Positions 1 through 13,510 are shown, counted from the stretch's first letter. The stretch: 64,000 nt of DNA from Hermatobates lingyangjiaoensis (GCA_026182355.1 JAPFBL010000119.1:454501-518500), one strand, 5' to 3'. Notes: generated by a model from the sequence alone, not told the origin. Made by a program: numbers and translations.

Positions 1-2883
1 GGTAATACACAATCAAACATATTTAAAAATAACAAAACCTGTAAATTGAAATATTTCATCTCTTTTACGCAACATAAAATAATATTAATGAAAGTCGTTA
101 TATTATTACCTTAGAACATTTGTATTTAAGCTGACATTTGTTTTGAAGTTTATATTCCTAAAATAATTCATTTTAAACCTCTAATGTAATAGTTTATTAT
201 ATAATCTTTTGGAATTTCGTACATCTGTTTATTTTACGGTCATTGAATTCAGAGAATAACTAACTCTTACTGCAACTGAATATTCGACATTGTGCTGTAT
301 CTATCAGAAAGAGGTTAATATTTACCCATGATATCTAGGCTCATCAAATAGATAGAAACAGACAAATTCCTTATTTAATGTCCTGTATTGGAAAAGAACT
401 GTATCCATTGTTTTTTAAAACTTAAATATAAATAAACTGAACTAACAAGTAAGGAAAAAGCAGTAAATAATGAATAAGACAATATTATTGTTGTCAAAAT
501 TACACAATTATTGCTAACAGTAAGTTATATATGCATGTGTTTTCAAAAAAGTTTTATTTTTACTTTTTTCAATTTTAATTTTAAATTTAAATTTTTATAA
601 TTATTGCCATAATTGTATAATTGTATATAGCAAACAATAGACAATTTACTCATAGAAATGCCAAACATAGTTTGTAAATCTTTATATAATTAAATCTGCC
701 CATTTATAAAAACGACTATTTTTTAAAAAAAAATTTTAAATGACATATATATGTGTTTAACATTATATCTGACAACATTTTTTACACGATTGCACTATAT
801 ATAAAAATGACTACTTCAATTAAATAAGTTTTTGAAGTGATTTTATTTCAAAGTTTAATATTATATCTGAACAAAGTTTTTACGTGAAGTCGTCACCTTA
901 TATTGTGTTATGAATTTTTTAAAAAATTTCATCCCATATATAAGTTCACTGTTGGAGTCGGAATGAACTCTATGTGTTTAAGTGGTACTAAGTCACAATA
1001 TTAGGTAAAAAAAAATCACTCGGAGTAGTAAAGCTATTGAATGTGTTCAGCTTTAATCTGACTTAAGCAATTTTTTTCTCGCATTCCCTCTTGTGGACTT
1101 TTTTTCTGTCTACAAAACGACCATTCTGTATTCAATTAAGATTAAACTTGGACACTAAAGCCCAGTTTTATTAGTGGATTTCTATTTACTGGTAGTCTGT
1201 AAGAAAAATGAAACGAAGAAAAAAAAATTACCTTTAATGCAATCTGATGTTTGCAAGGTCAGTAAAATTTATTTTTATATAAAAATTATTTCTTTTGAAA
1301 ACCTGAAATTTATTCCATATGCTATTTAATAAAAAAAAATAAATTGGTACAGATTTACAATAGGTACATTAAAAATTTGCAAAAATAAATTGCTGATCTT
1401 GTAAATGATGTGATTACTCCTGGTTTTGAATGTTTGCCAAATCATTAATAAGCCCTCTTTGCGTACCTTATAAAGGCAAAATCATTACAAAAATCTGTTC
1501 ATCCGCTATTAAGGTAGGTGTTAAAAAATTAAAAATGCAAAGGGTTTTTTTTTCATTTCAATTGTAAATTTTTTTTCCTAATAATTTTTATAAGAACATT
1601 TAATTAAGTAGGATAGATGTTGGTTTTTATATTAATTAAAATGCATAAATCAATTGAAAATCGAATTCGTTCAGAGATTAGGCTAAAAATAAAGTCACAT
1701 ATTTCATCAATGATTTAATAATCCATTCTTCAATTCACACATTATCTACATTTTTATGAGTTTTTTTCTATTCATTAATACAGTGTTACCTCTAGATATG
1801 AAGTTAATTTGTTCAGGATGAGTTTTCGTGTCTTGATTTTTTTTTGTAACGGGACACGTTATGTATAAACAGCTTCATCTTTTTCAGGCCTCCCAAAAAC
1901 TTTCCAGTATAATTTTAATAGTTTAAAAAACCTGAAAAAATACAGCATGATCGTTTAAATAAATGTTAATGAAACAATGGCAAAATAATCGATAATGGAA
2001 AATAATAATACAGTTTTGTCAGGAATAAGTGGAACCATAATATTCGAGTCGAGGGAATGCGACGGAGGAGCAAGAAGAAGACGTGAACGGAGTTTTCACA
2101 AAAACGGGAATCATACGTAAATTTACGAAACTAAATTTAAAGGAATTGAATAACATAATTACAGCTGGAACTGTAAATTTAAGACTGAACTGCCTAAGAG
2201 TAAAGCGATGACAACACGTCTAAAACATTGCCATCCCACCTATCGTAGAATGCCGTGATCAGTGATGAACTCGTTATGTTTAAACTGAATTAAACCAAAG
2301 GAAGTAGACTCTTTCGACTGTGAGATTTATTTTCTGAATTTTTTCCTTTGTATTATGATTTTATTTTCGTAAAGTGGAATTGAAAAATCTTTACCCGTTT
2401 CGTATCTTAAATTTTTTGTATATGGAGGTTTTCGTATCGCAATGTATCACTAGTATTTTATTTCATACAATTTGTAAATGGCTTAATTTCTTAGTACTGA
2501 AAAAGTTAAAAAAATAGTAGGTTAGAGAAAACAGATAATTTGAAAAAACATTTTGAGGTATACAGTTTTTATACCTCGGTATAAATAATAACTCATTTAT
2601 TTATGCGATTTGTTTATGAATTTTGATATTCTTTGTTAGAACATCTGAATTAGATTTAACGTCAATAGAAAAAGGCAACAAAATATATGTAATGACCAGA
2701 ATAATGTATTATTTGTTACTACTAATTGATGACGATTTAAAATAAATAGGACTGATTCTCTCTCGTTTCGTTACCCAGTATAAAATATAATTTTTTCTTT
2801 GTGATTCGTGAACAATCTTAGCTCTTGTTCAGCCGTAATAATATTAGATGATTTAGCTATGACTCTCATTTCGTATTCGTATT
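1..2883. other. AT-rich non-coding DNA
   Basis: No open frame with recognisable protein similarity and no RNA gene was found on either strand. The stretch is dominated by A/T runs. A weak two-copy degenerate repeat lies at about 699-900, where a stretch beginning with tataaaaa-ac/tgact and containing 'aatattatatctga' or 'cattatatctga' recurs. Nothing else stands out. Confidence 0.7.
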
Positions 2884-3330
2884 CTATTTACGGTTTTGTT
2901 TCTAACGGTGCGAGTTAATCTATCTACAGTTTAGGTTCTAATAGTTACAGTGGTAGTCTATCTACGGTTTAGGTTCTAATAGTGCCAGTGGTAGTCTATC
3001 TACGTTTTAGGTTGTAATAGTGCCAGTGGTAGTCTATCTACGTTTTAGGTTCTAATAGTGCCAGTGGTAGTCTATCTACGGTTTAGGTTCTAATAGTGCC
3101 AGTGGTAGTCTATCTACGGTTTAGGTTCTAATAGTGCCAGTGGTAGTCTATCTACGTTTTAGGTTGTAATAGTGCCAGTGGTAGTCTATCTACGTTTTAG
3201 GTTCTAATAGTGCCAGTGGTAGTCTATCTACGTTTTAGGTTCTAATAGTGCCAGTGGTAGTCTATCTACGTTTTAGGTTCTAATGGTGCCAGTGGTAGTC
3301 TATCTTCGGTTTAGGTTCTAATCCTGACAG
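2884..3330. repeat. 38-bp tandem minisatellite, about 11-12 copies
   Basis: A 38-bp unit (gtagtctatctacg-tttaggttctaatagtgccagtg, written in parts) repeats head to tail. Outermost copies are decayed and inner copies nearly identical. Two variant positions (acggtttagg versus acgttttagg, and ttcta versus ttgta) alternate so that the block variant-G, variant-T/ttgta, variant-T/ttcta occurs twice (near 2955-3070 and 3110-3220). This suggests expansion by multi-unit duplication. No open reading frame spans it. Confidence 0.95.
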
Positions 3331-4494
3331 AAGTAACCTAACTCCTTAATTGTGCAAGTTCAGTAAATCACCATAAAGTATTCTGAAAGAAGAAAGTAAA
3401 TAAGTGATAATTTAACCGAGAACTGAACAATTAAGACCAATGTTAGCCTCCATTGTGTTATCAGAGTCACTGTGTCCTTATCGCCTGTTTGCTTTGCCTG
3501 ACTTTCTCTTAGTTGAGCCTAAATCAACCTAACCAAACATTTTTATTATTTATGTTCTTCTTTGTTTCCGATCATAACTAAAATAATTGTTATTTTCATA
3601 AAGCAATTAGCGTTTTGGTAAAAAATAGTCCAGCCAATTCAATAAAACAAAAAAATATAAAGAACAAAAAAGAAAAAATATATTTAATACTATCAGTCAG
3701 AGCTAGATAAATTAAAAAGTTCTTACCATTTTTAATTTCCTGTTTTACTATTATATGGGGAGAAATGAGAGGGAACTCATTGTTTGTTGGAGACCAATAT
3801 CGTACTCATGCACCAATATTGTATTGAAGTAATATACAAAATTCAAAAACTGAGGAGAAAGAAAGAAATAACAGAAAGGTGATATTAATAAGAAATGAAA
3901 TAAATAGAATAATTTAAAAAAATAACTTTTAAAGATGTGTGTACTAAAATAATAAATAAACACATATTTTTCATTGTTTTCAATTTAGACATGATGTACA
4001 GCATACATCTTACTTGTAAGCTGAATATAGAAGTCCTCGGAGTTAGGTTTATTTATTTCTAAATTTTGTTGAGATTCTTGAATAATCTGACCTCCTCTTC
4101 TACACAATCTAAGATAATAACAATATAAGCTGATCAGTTATGACTAAATGATTTTGACAATGTATGTCTATCTATGATTTAGGGTAAAACTCTAATGTTA
4201 TAACCTAATAGCTTAGGGAATATAATTAAGTGGTGAGGTAATTTTTGAACTAAAGCGCTCTTGCAGAAGCCTGACTAGTTAAAGCTAATGTTCACATTGG
4301 ATAGCTTAAGTGAACATTTGACGAAGGTTTGTTCCGTCCCCTTTCTTCCCTACCTCTCCGGATATTCCCTTTGAAGCCTTACAAGTTCTTTAGGCTCACA
4401 TTCCAACTTCTAAGCTTCCTTCTTTTCTTTTTTTTATTCAATATCCTCATTTACTACACATCCCACAGAATACCAATATTACTTCCTTTAAAGC
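3331..4494. other. Non-coding DNA, no recognised feature
   Basis: The short open frames here (for example 3751-3963 minus and 4329-4511 plus) are Phe/Leu/Tyr-rich translations of T-rich DNA with no domain. I see no RNA gene or mobile element. Confidence 0.6.
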
Positions 4495-4745
4495 ACAGAT
4501 TCTACAATTAAACCTACAGTTAAAGCATATAATTTACGGTGAAATTTTCAGTTAAAGTACATATCTACAATAAAATCTGCCTGCAGTCCTCTTTTTTTAC
4601 GCTAACTGTCTATGCCAGGTAACGCATTTATCTATTAATTACGAGGTATCAATCTACAGTTAAGCTCATATTCTAGAACTAATTCAACAGTCAAAGCATA
4701 TATTCTACAATTAAATTTGCAGTTAAAGGACATATCTACAATTTC
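4495..4745. repeat. Degenerate tandem repeat around 'cagttaaag...catatctacaat'
   Basis: Phrases such as attctacaattaaa, cagttaaagcatat and cagttaaag-acatatctacaa recur at about 4495-4575 and 4680-4745, with a weaker copy between. They look like a decayed repeat with irregular spacing. No function can be assigned. Confidence 0.45.
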
Positions 4746-5206
4746 AAAGCCAATTGAAACAAATCGAAGAAGTAGCTAATCCGTTATTCCAATTAAGTTT
4801 TTAGTTTTTTGAGTGTTATTACCTTGTAAGGTAGTCTAATTTTCTTAATTTTTTTTTATATTTTACTTAATTTTAGTTAATTCTTGGTATAAAGTTGTTC
4901 AACAGTTACTTTTTTAGAGTTAAAGGGAAACTGTCTGGAATCATAAAATATACCAGAATAGCCCTTTCTGTCCTTTCAAGTTTGGCAGAAAAGTATTAGT
5001 TTTGGGCATAATTTCATTATTATCCGTCAGTTGGTATGACTTATATCGTTCTGACTCTATTAGATAAAGCCAAAAATTTTACATTTCATTCCAAAATTTA
5101 ATTTTTTTGGTTAGTGAATAAATCTAAAGTTTTATTTTTCATTTAATTTAACGTTCAGTTTTATATTAGTTCTAAAATATAAAAAATTTAGTGGCTTCAT
5201 TCACAG

Positions 5207-5446
5207 CGACTAGTGTGCTCGTTTCCGGTATTGTTATACCAGAGTATTGGTATAACCGGTTCGATTGTCACAGTATCGTTTGATTCTTTTCATGCAGGAG
5301 TGAAAAAATGTGAGCAAGTCGTCAATTAGAGAGGTTGTTAAGCAGAAAGGCCTTAAGCCTGTACGACACCTGTACTCCTGAAGATCTATACTCTAAATAC
5401 ACATGACTTAGGCATAATTTAAGACGCTAAATTTAGAATCGACCCG
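5207..5446 (+). mobile_element. tRNA-derived SINE, diverged copy
   Basis: The right part (5294-5446) matches the central domain seen in better copies at 49216 and 11754: a ggaggtgaataaa-like segment, gcctgtacgatgtcagg-like, gatct-tactctaaatacac-tgacttaggca-aattta, then tagaatc. The left part has a degenerate A box (gcgactagtgtgctcg) and B box (ggttcgattgtc). The tRNA head contains an extra hairpin, gttatacc at 5233 pairing with ggtataac at 5249. Short direct repeats (acctaccc/ataataaat) follow the element at 5440-5515. Confidence 0.7.
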
Positions 5447-7110
5447 ATAATGGACCTGCCTATCGGGTCCTACCTACCCGATAATAAATAATATGCCTAC
5501 CTACCAAATAATAAATGAGCCATACATTCCGTCCTTAGAACAACACTAAAAGGTGAAAGCCTATGAGTTTGGAGACTGGAATACATTCTCATTCAGGAAA
5601 GTTACAAACTCTAACTCTTAAGTGAAGAGTAGTTTTGGATGCCTTACTGACTGCTGGATACTTTAAATAATCAAATTTACTATACACAAAGGTATAAAGA
5701 TGAAATTGTTATCATTAAAAGTTCTGTGCTACACGATTACACTTTATCATCATATGAAACAGTGGGGAATGAGGCAAATAATTATGTTTGTGATTATTCT
5801 ATTTAACAATAATTCTATTTATTGAATTATTGGGACTGCAGAAGTAAATTTAAAAGAAAAATAAATATTTAGTTCTGAGGTGGTAGTATGTCACAGCATT
5901 TTATGAATAATTTATATCATATATGATAAAATAAAAAATATATTTGATTTAATTTGAGTTTCAAATATTCTGGAAATTTACTATCTTTGGGAAATAATCC
6001 ATCTCTAATTGTTTTAAATGAATTCTATTCCACTTCAGTTTAAACAACAATTCGTTTTAATATTATTTTTCTATTATATATATTGTAACAATGTAAGGTG
6101 ATAACAAATGCTTATAAATTATTTAATTTTAAGAGATGTATGAATGAAAACAGGAAACAAAACACTAATACTCACAATTCAAGTTTTAATGCAACCCTAC
6201 TCAGCTTCTAAATTAAAACTTTGAAGAGGACTTGAAAAACTTTAAGAATAGTGAAAGTAACCATACATTCTTAAACGTAGTAGCATTTGTTATGTTTTTT
6301 TTTCTTTTAATTTCTAAAAAAATTAATTTTTTTTAAAATCACGTTATTTTTCTTTCAAATTTTCAAATTTTTTTCTTTAAAGCTAAAAAATATGCCTTCC
6401 TTTGCAGGAAGAAATATTTAGAAGCTATTTTAAGATCAGTAAAAAACCTAACATAAAATTTAAATATTTCAGATTTTTTTACTGACACTTTTTATTTTCA
6501 AATATTTAGAAGTGCTTCATAGTAAATGAAAAAACAAAGTTTTTTTCTGTCTCAAGTTGGATGGTTATTAACGATTATTTTTTTTTTAAGTTTATAACTT
6601 GATTAGTGACTCAAAGTTGATTTCAGAATATTTAAGATGTTTACTGATTAATCTCAAAATATAAACAACTTTCAAATACTTCTTGTTTATTTTTCATCTA
6701 TAGAAAAAATTCAGAGACACTAGTCAAAGATTCCCTGTGATAACGATCTTTGGTATTAATAAGTTCAAAAGTCATAGCTCAGAAGTTTTGATATAATATA
6801 ATACTTCTTTTCAACTTCTATTTGAAGATAGGCACGTATGAAACCGGTCGAACAACTCCCTCTCCGGAATAGGAGGTATGACGGGAATCTGCTGGCAATA
6901 CCAATTGTTGAATTGGGAGAATTTCTATTTATATTTTGTATCATAAATAGCTAAATAGTAGCCCAGTCTAGTTTTTAATTATATTATTTATTTTATATTA
7001 ATAAAGTAATCGGCATAATTTTCAATGTGCTATATGTAATAACCTGAATTGGAAAGAAAAGCTTATTATGGGAATAAGCCAGTCGATGGATTCGGCTGGC
7101 TAACGGGTCA
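5447..7110. other. AT-rich non-coding DNA
   Basis: No coding or RNA feature was recognised. A small GC-richer patch at 6838-6915 contains 'accggtcgaac' and 'ggaataggaggtatgacgggaatctg'. It may be a retroelement end, but no diagnostic core is present. Confidence 0.55.
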
Positions 7111-7468
7111 TTAAATGATACGACTACAACCTGAGATAAAGTTAGTGTTACGAGATATCTCCCCAACTGTAGTATTCTTGGCAAATATAATCAATAATTC
7201 ATTAAATCCGAATTGTTTATAATAGTGGTCAACAAAGTGGTCAATTTGGTCCTCCTGGGCCATTGCGACATCTCTGGGGATCAGCCAATACATGAGAATC
7301 GAAAGTAGATCGAGGGTGTTTAGTGAAAACTGTTTTACTCTTTCGCTGTATGTTAGGAGCAATCATCAGTACTCCTACTGAGTATCCCAAGCTCACAGCA
7401 GCAGCTGAACTTTTCTTAGTTGCATTCCTAAATTCATACATGGCTGAAGCAGGTTTTAATCCTGTCAA
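7111..7468 (-). other. Possible decayed transposon coding remnant
   Basis: Two overlapping minus-strand frames (7111-7362, 83 aa; 7241-7468, 75 aa) cover a stretch less AT-rich than its surroundings. The first frame contains DHFVDHYYKQFGFNELL followed by GEISRNT. This loosely resembles the helix-turn-helix start of some integrase-like proteins (hydrophobic-Y-K-x-GF-x-E-I, then IS-R-T). The two frames could be pieces of one broken gene, but the match is by eye and weak. It could equally be chance. Confidence 0.2.
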
Positions 7469-9560
7469 CAGAATTTAATTGTCAAAAGGGGCTGTAGTTT
7501 AAGAACTTTAAGCCTGATATCAAAATCTTGCGGTTGCTCATCAAAGCCATCCCTCTTATTAATTCAAGCCAGGTTCATGCATTCTTAATGCCATCTTTAT
7601 TTGGTTAAATATTAAAATGTACATGTCTCATAAGTATTTTTGTGCCTTTTTTCCTGTTTTTCATGCAAATGGGATTATTTCATAAAATTAGGTATTTTTG
7701 ATGTTTCATCTTGTTGTTTAAGCAAATGTCTAAATTACCCAATATCAGAAATGATAAAATTATTCGTTACTATTATTATTATCTAAAAAGTTTATTCCAA
7801 CTGATTATAAATTTATAAAGACAATAATGAATTTTCAAAAGAATAATTTAAAATATGCATGAAATATTTAGCAAGCATTGTTTTCTTAATTACTGCGTAC
7901 AAAATCTGAACTTCTTATGTGGGAGTCGATGATTCAAAATTTTGGAGACCTCTGGTTTACAACTTTATTATATCAGTTAGGTTTACAACCTAATGAAGTA
8001 GATGCAGATTACAAATAAAATAATAAATCCATATTTTTCTCAGTGAAGCAAAGAAGTATTTCTTCTTTAGCACTATCTGTGCTTAATCTCAGCTGCCATA
8101 ACGCGACTATCATTTAAATTAGAGCGGATAGCCCCATTAGAAAAATTTGATTTCAAGTGGTTAAGATAAAGTGTTCAGATTGCTACAAATTAGTGTTTGC
8201 AAACAGACAGCAATTTTGGAATAATAATAAAAAAAAATTATTTTCCACAAAATATACTATTATGCGCTTTTTCTTATAATACGGTTTTGTCAAGAAACGA
8301 TACATAATCATGCATGAAGGAATATTTTTTTGATTAAAATCATTATGATTTGATAAACTCTTGTCATCAGTGTGGATTTTACATGTTCATTAATGTGAAG
8401 TTCATTTATCAATATTAATTCATAAATATTTTCATCTTAACTTCACTTTTTCTAATTACTTCAAACTTATGAAATATTTCTACGTCAATGATAATATCAC
8501 GTCCAGGCTAAATTCCAACCCTTTGAAGTTACTCGTTTCGAAGAAAACATTCTGAACTAAATTAACACCATGCGCAATGATATGTGCCTAAAATACAATT
8601 CATCTGCTGTAAAGGGACTATGTTTAAATTATAAAAGAAATTAATAAGCGATATTAAAAATTTTAAAAGAAAGTAGAAGCTTAGAAGAAATTCATTATTG
8701 ACCATTATTATCCATTATTACTATTATTGGTTACATTGATTGGTTTAAAATGAACGGATTTGGAGAAGTCATTACCGAAAGTGACATTAGCTTCATGTTA
8801 TCAGTCCTTGATTACACATGTATCACTTCAAAATGGAGTGAAACTTCATATTACAAATTTTTTCTTCCAATGTAAAAATAAAACAAAATTCTGACGTTAA
8901 AAGTTTAGATATATGCAAGAAATGGTTAGACCAAATAATAAACAAAGTCTTAAAATCAGCTTAAAAGGTTTCTCCGATAGACTGTCAACCGTCAATATCC
9001 ATTTGACAGCACAGTAATGTCCCTATTGCCTTCATGAAACTCTCAAGGCCTCAGCTTCAATAGTAGTTTCGTATCCAAATTTTGAAACAAATCACCCATT
9101 CTAATAGACAAGTGACCTTGTTAGTCTCCTGAAAAGACCATGCTTGACTTCTTGGATCTCGCTCTAAAACTGTCTGAAATTTAAACAGATAGTATTATTT
9201 GTATTTTATATTTTGTTTTGAGTGCTTATTTTTACTTATTTTAAATGTTTAAGCTTCAAATAAATCTTTGTTTATTTACTATTCCTTTTAGTTTCTAACT
9301 ATGTTTTTCTTTATTTATCACTCTCTTGTTTCTCTTTTATTTATTTTTACCATTTTTTGTTTAATAAAGGATCACTTTTTTCTCTGCTATGGTTTTTGGA
9401 AAAAACATTGCGAAAAATTATTTCATAGCAACAAGAAACTCTTTAGAAATATTTGCATTTTAGTCATTAATGAGTAACTATTAATCAACATCAATGAAAC
9501 TGTGGATTGATTAAATCACAGAGGAGTTTGCAACATATTGCAACATACTGGGGTAAATGC
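7469..9560. other. AT-rich non-coding DNA
   Basis: No coding, RNA or mobile-element signature was recognised on either strand. A patch at 9060-9175 (gtttcgtatccaaattttgaaac and gtgaccttgttagtctcctg) could be an old retroelement end but cannot be assigned. Confidence 0.6.
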
Positions 9561-9564
9561 ATAG

Positions 9565-9640
9565 TTCAAAACCGTCCACACAAAAGAGGTTTTTTTATTC
9601 AAACTACTCGTTTCAAACACTTCCCGTTCATCATCAGGTA
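9565..9640 (-). mobile_element. PLE terminal fragment
   Basis: On the minus strand 9637-9610 reads CTGATGA, T, a GAAC/GTTT hairpin, then GAAAC, followed by AT-rich sequence. This is the terminal module recurring at PLE ends elsewhere in the window. No coding sequence is attached. The overlapping plus-strand 60-aa frame from 9557 is a shadow. Confidence 0.6.
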
Positions 9641-9835
9641 AACTTTGTTGCAACATTGCAATATATTTACTTTGTGGATACATTAATTATAAATTATGCT
9701 CAATTAAGGTTTACATTATTATCATTACATCAAAAATGAATTGCCAACTGTATCATCAATTTACTCAGTTCCATTCTGATTTCTTTAAACGACTTTTTAA
9801 TTAAAAATAAATAATAAATAAATTGTTAGTTTATA

Positions 9836-9935
9836 GCCCTGAGGATGTCTTAAAATAAAGACGAAACGTTGGCGAAAAGGTGATTACATATATTAATCAC
9901 CTGACCAAAATTCCAAGAAGAAGAAAAAAGTGTTT
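9836..9935 (+). mobile_element. PLE terminal fragment
   Basis: 9839-9867 reads CTGAGGA, T, the hairpin GTCTT/AAGAC, then GAAACGTTGG, the same module as at other PLE ends. It lies about 200 bp from an opposite-orientation PLE end (9565-9640) of a different subfamily. A short palindrome ggtgatta...taatcacc follows at 9879-9902. Confidence 0.65.
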
Positions 9936-11753
9936 ATTAGTAATTGTGGTCAAGAAAACAATACCTTATTAAAAATAAATATACAATGTAGCGTCTTCTA
10001 TAAGATTATAAAGCACCATACAATCTTGTTTCTGCAGAAGGACACAACAAAATAAATATTTAAAGAATGGATTCTGCACATTAAACGTTCAGCACGGTCC
10101 TTTTAAATTAGACTTCATAATGACTAATGATTTAATATTCTCAAGAATCTAAATTCTTTGTGATCTCCGTAATCTTGAGAAAATGTCTGCAATGGTTTTG
10201 CATTCAACTCCACTAAATGTAAACATATTGTAAATCCATTGATATGAAATATCATTCAATAATTATTTTTAATAAACTGTCTCAATTTTACTAATTAACA
10301 TGAAAATTAATTATTATTATTATTATACTGCTTGAAACAAATCAATCAGATGATAGCAAATAATAATATTAACCAATCATTAAACGGAATCAATTGTAAT
10401 ATGCTATATAGTCAGATACACTACCAGTGTCTTTGAGGGAGATTATGTAGGTAATTATACTCTCAGTTTGTTTCCTAATCATTTCTGAGATTTTATAAAA
10501 AAAAAAAAGAAAAAAAAGTTAATATATGTCATGATTTTATTTATATAAAAAGTATTTAGTTTAAAATCAACCTTAATTGATTTTAAATTACACAATTATT
10601 AGATTAGATGATTATCTAATCATAATTATAAACTAAACATGTGATGATAGTTTTATAATTTATTCCTAATTTTCATCAAGAATCTTAATTTTGATAGAAA
10701 TTAAGTAGATTTAAGAAATAAATTATTTTATCGACTAGAGGTTCTAATAAAATGAAGATCACAAAAACATAATAATGAAACAACATATATTATATTATAT
10801 ATATGATGTATATAATGTTATTATATATATTACTTCATATATATAACTTTACATAATGAACAACAACAAATTTACTGGTTGACTGTAAACAGTACTTAAT
10901 ACTAGCTGCCTTCAGTAACATAACCTTTTACCATAATAACAAAAAATTAGGTTTTTATCAGTTAATATAAATATATTAAGTTAATGCTAAATTGAAAATG
11001 AATAGAAGAGTGGAACAAATTAAACTGGTATTTTTGACAAAAAGTATGGATAGAGTAACTTTTCCATTATTCAATATTGTTAAAAAATAATAAGTAATTT
11101 TCAATATTCATGTACATCGATGGAAATTGATTATCATTTGGCAAGCTTTTGAATGGTATAATTATTATTTATGATGGTATGATTAAAGGCATGTGTGAGG
11201 TTATGCATCACCGCAGTATGAGATACTAAGATAAGTCAACAGTTCTAGCAACTGTCTTGGATAGAGTGACAAATATTTCAAGAAATATTTGCGCTAGGAT
11301 CACTAAGCTGAGGGGTCATCTGGTTGACCTCTTGTACAACCTCTGACTGAGAACCATCTTGTACATACATACAGACAAAGACATACATATATCTGTTTTT
11401 GAACTCTATATACATAAAGTTCAAGTGAGGTATTTAATTGAACATTTCAGTGCCAGTCAAGATAATCCCTACTCCACTATGACCCTGTACTAATTCCAAA
11501 CACTATTAAATTTTTGAGGGTTTAATTTAGTGTTAAAACTATTTTAAAAATAAGTTTAAAGTTAACATAAACTGACCCAAGTAGTGCTTCATGTTTTTTA
11601 CCTTTATCTGGCCTAGATATGTAATATAAAATTATGGAATAACTACTGCTCCTTGGTGGTCAAAACTCCTTTATGAGGTTTCAGCAAAACTACGTTTTGT
11701 GTCCTGAGTCCAACAAAATAGGTTACGTAAAATGATGTGTATGTGTGTGTTTT
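9936..11753. other. AT-rich non-coding DNA with an imperfect AT-repeat tract
   Basis: No gene was recognised. 10781-10848 is an imperfect (AT)n tract with internal palindromes (tatatatat blocks separated by gatg, gtt and acttc). 10305-10325 is a short (TTA)n run. 11740-11750 is a short (GT)n run just before the SINE. Confidence 0.6.
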
Positions 11754-12066
11754 TTATTGTTTAAATCGATTCCCTAGCGGGTGATTACGTCAGCTGTTTA
11801 CCGCCTTTTTGTTTGGTCGGTGGTTGAACAGATTCTACATTGGGAGTCCTAAATTTTGCCTAACTCAAGTACATTTCGAGTAGGTGATCTTTAACGAGTA
11901 CCTGACATTGTACAAGTTCGGGACCGACGGCTTAACGTCCTCTTCGAGGGACGACGTACTCATATTAATCACCTCCCGTGTGATTAAATCGAGAGGGGCC
12001 AGGTGGGGATAGGACCCTAGACTACCAGCCCAGAGGCGAGTATATTAACCACTGAGCTAACCTAAC
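11754..12066 (-). mobile_element. tRNA-derived SINE, near full length, tail type 1
   Basis: Read on the minus strand it starts with a tRNA-like head: A box tagctcagtgg near 12054 and a slightly decayed B box (gggtcctatcccc). The central domain follows, with paired palindromic stretches (cgggaggtgatta and gaggacgtt...cggtcccg), gtcaggtactcgttaaagat and cttgagttaggcaaaattta. The 3' tail is gactcccaatgtagaatctg then accgaccaaac...aaacaataa. Copies at 45612 share this tail; the copy at 49216 does not. SINEs are non-coding RNA polymerase III-transcribed elements mobilised by a partner LINE. Confidence 0.85.
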
Positions 12067-13272
12067 CCTGTGTGCGTAACTCCGTGAACTCTAGAATGGT
12101 AATAAGTCTTTCAGACCAGTTGAGCAGAAATGTCTTGAACAGTAAAAAAATTTGTGACTCCAGCCAAGATCCTTACTGGACGAATGAATTTTAATCCATT
12201 TTAGTATTTCATGCTACGGTGAAGTCATTGGTTTATGACTTTTAGAATTGTTGAAGGCTTTTTGTACGTGTTTATCAGTAAACTTTGAACTGATTTCTCT
12301 TGATTTCTTTCAATAAGACATCGTCATCATGAGGAGAAGAATAATGTATGATACTACCTGGAAACTTAGAATATTAAAAAATTTAACATTAGAAGGCTTT
12401 TTCTTTAACAGTATCGAGATTTCAAGTCTTCTACTGTGAGAGGTGGGGATGGAGTTCAAAGAGGAAGTAGTCGATGAAGCAGAGGCCGTTTTGGCATATA
12501 TCAACATGAAGGTCAAATGGTAAACACTGCGGCTTTCTGTCAAACAAGAGGAAGTCTTAACCAGCTGGTATTAATCTGGCACTAAGCTGCTATTAAAATA
12601 TTATACAGTACCATCAGATAATCTTATCTAAAAATAAAATCTCATTTATTTTCATTTAAATAAACAACTACCTTACAGTTCTGAAGACGTTCTAATCTGA
12701 TTTGAATTCAAATAACCATGAACAATTCGATTTCATGGATCATTTTTCAAGTTCCGTTTTTATATCATATATTTCAAGTATACTTGACAACACATCGGTT
12801 ATGAAGATATCTTTATCCGAGTGATAAGTAACCAAAATGGTAAGTAAAACAAAATGTAACACTAATATACTATAAATTAAGTTAAGCTTTATTTTCGAGT
12901 TTAAGAATTAATATTTTAAAATATTAGAAAAAAAATCAAATAGCCAAATGTGACTGGAACAGGTTTTAGGAATAATTTAATTTATTCAAACCTACAATAT
13001 CCTCACACAGTTTAAGCATACTAGAATATATACGTGATGTATTAAAAGAGGTAAAATGGGTACAGAATGGAGAAATGAACTTAAAATGACTAAGGAGAAG
13101 TACAAATATAAATGCGCATACGTAGTCTGTAATTTTGTTAAAACTGTCAAAAAGAAGTAAAGATCGAAGACATTGCGTCGGATGCTTTCTATGGCTGTTA
13201 ACATGTATAAATATATATTTTGAATATGATAGCAGTTTGTGCATTTACGACCTTATTAATAACTGATTCAAA
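12067..13272. other. Non-coding DNA
   Basis: No recognisable gene. A short plus-strand frame preceded by a pyrimidine-rich AG at 12411 was examined as a possible exon but does not stay open. The minus-strand frames at 12310-12543 and 12966-13244 have no domain. Confidence 0.55.
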
Positions 13273-13405
13273 CCACCTGGTTATTTTTCTTTCATTGGTA
13301 GTAAACTATAAAGCAGGTTTGCTAAAAACATTTACAAATAGTTACAAACCTTTGGTAGCTTGGCTTTAAGTTTACCACCAAAGAAAAGGAAAATAACCAG
13401 GAGGC
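13273..13405. repeat. Inverted repeat, about 40-bp arms, 45-bp loop
   Basis: The left arm (13273-13318, cctggttattttt-ctttcattggtagtaaact) is mirrored by the right arm (about 13362-13405, agtttaccaccaaagaaaaggaaaataaccagg). The whole could be a foldback or MITE-like hairpin. No target duplication was identified. Confidence 0.75.
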
Positions 13406-13510
13406 TAGAATTAGTGAATAAGAAAATTGTGAATGCAAAAACTGCTATCACTATCAGCAAAAGATGCTTGAGAGAAGATCTGTTGCTAACATATACAAAA
13501 AAATACATAT

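Noticed and set aside
2884..3330. CRISPR array
   Set aside because: Units are contiguous with no unique spacers, and the DNA is eukaryotic in character.
12400..12510. Host exon with upstream splice acceptor
   Set aside because: A pyrimidine-AG site exists, but no frame stays open through the candidate exon and no partner exon is visible.
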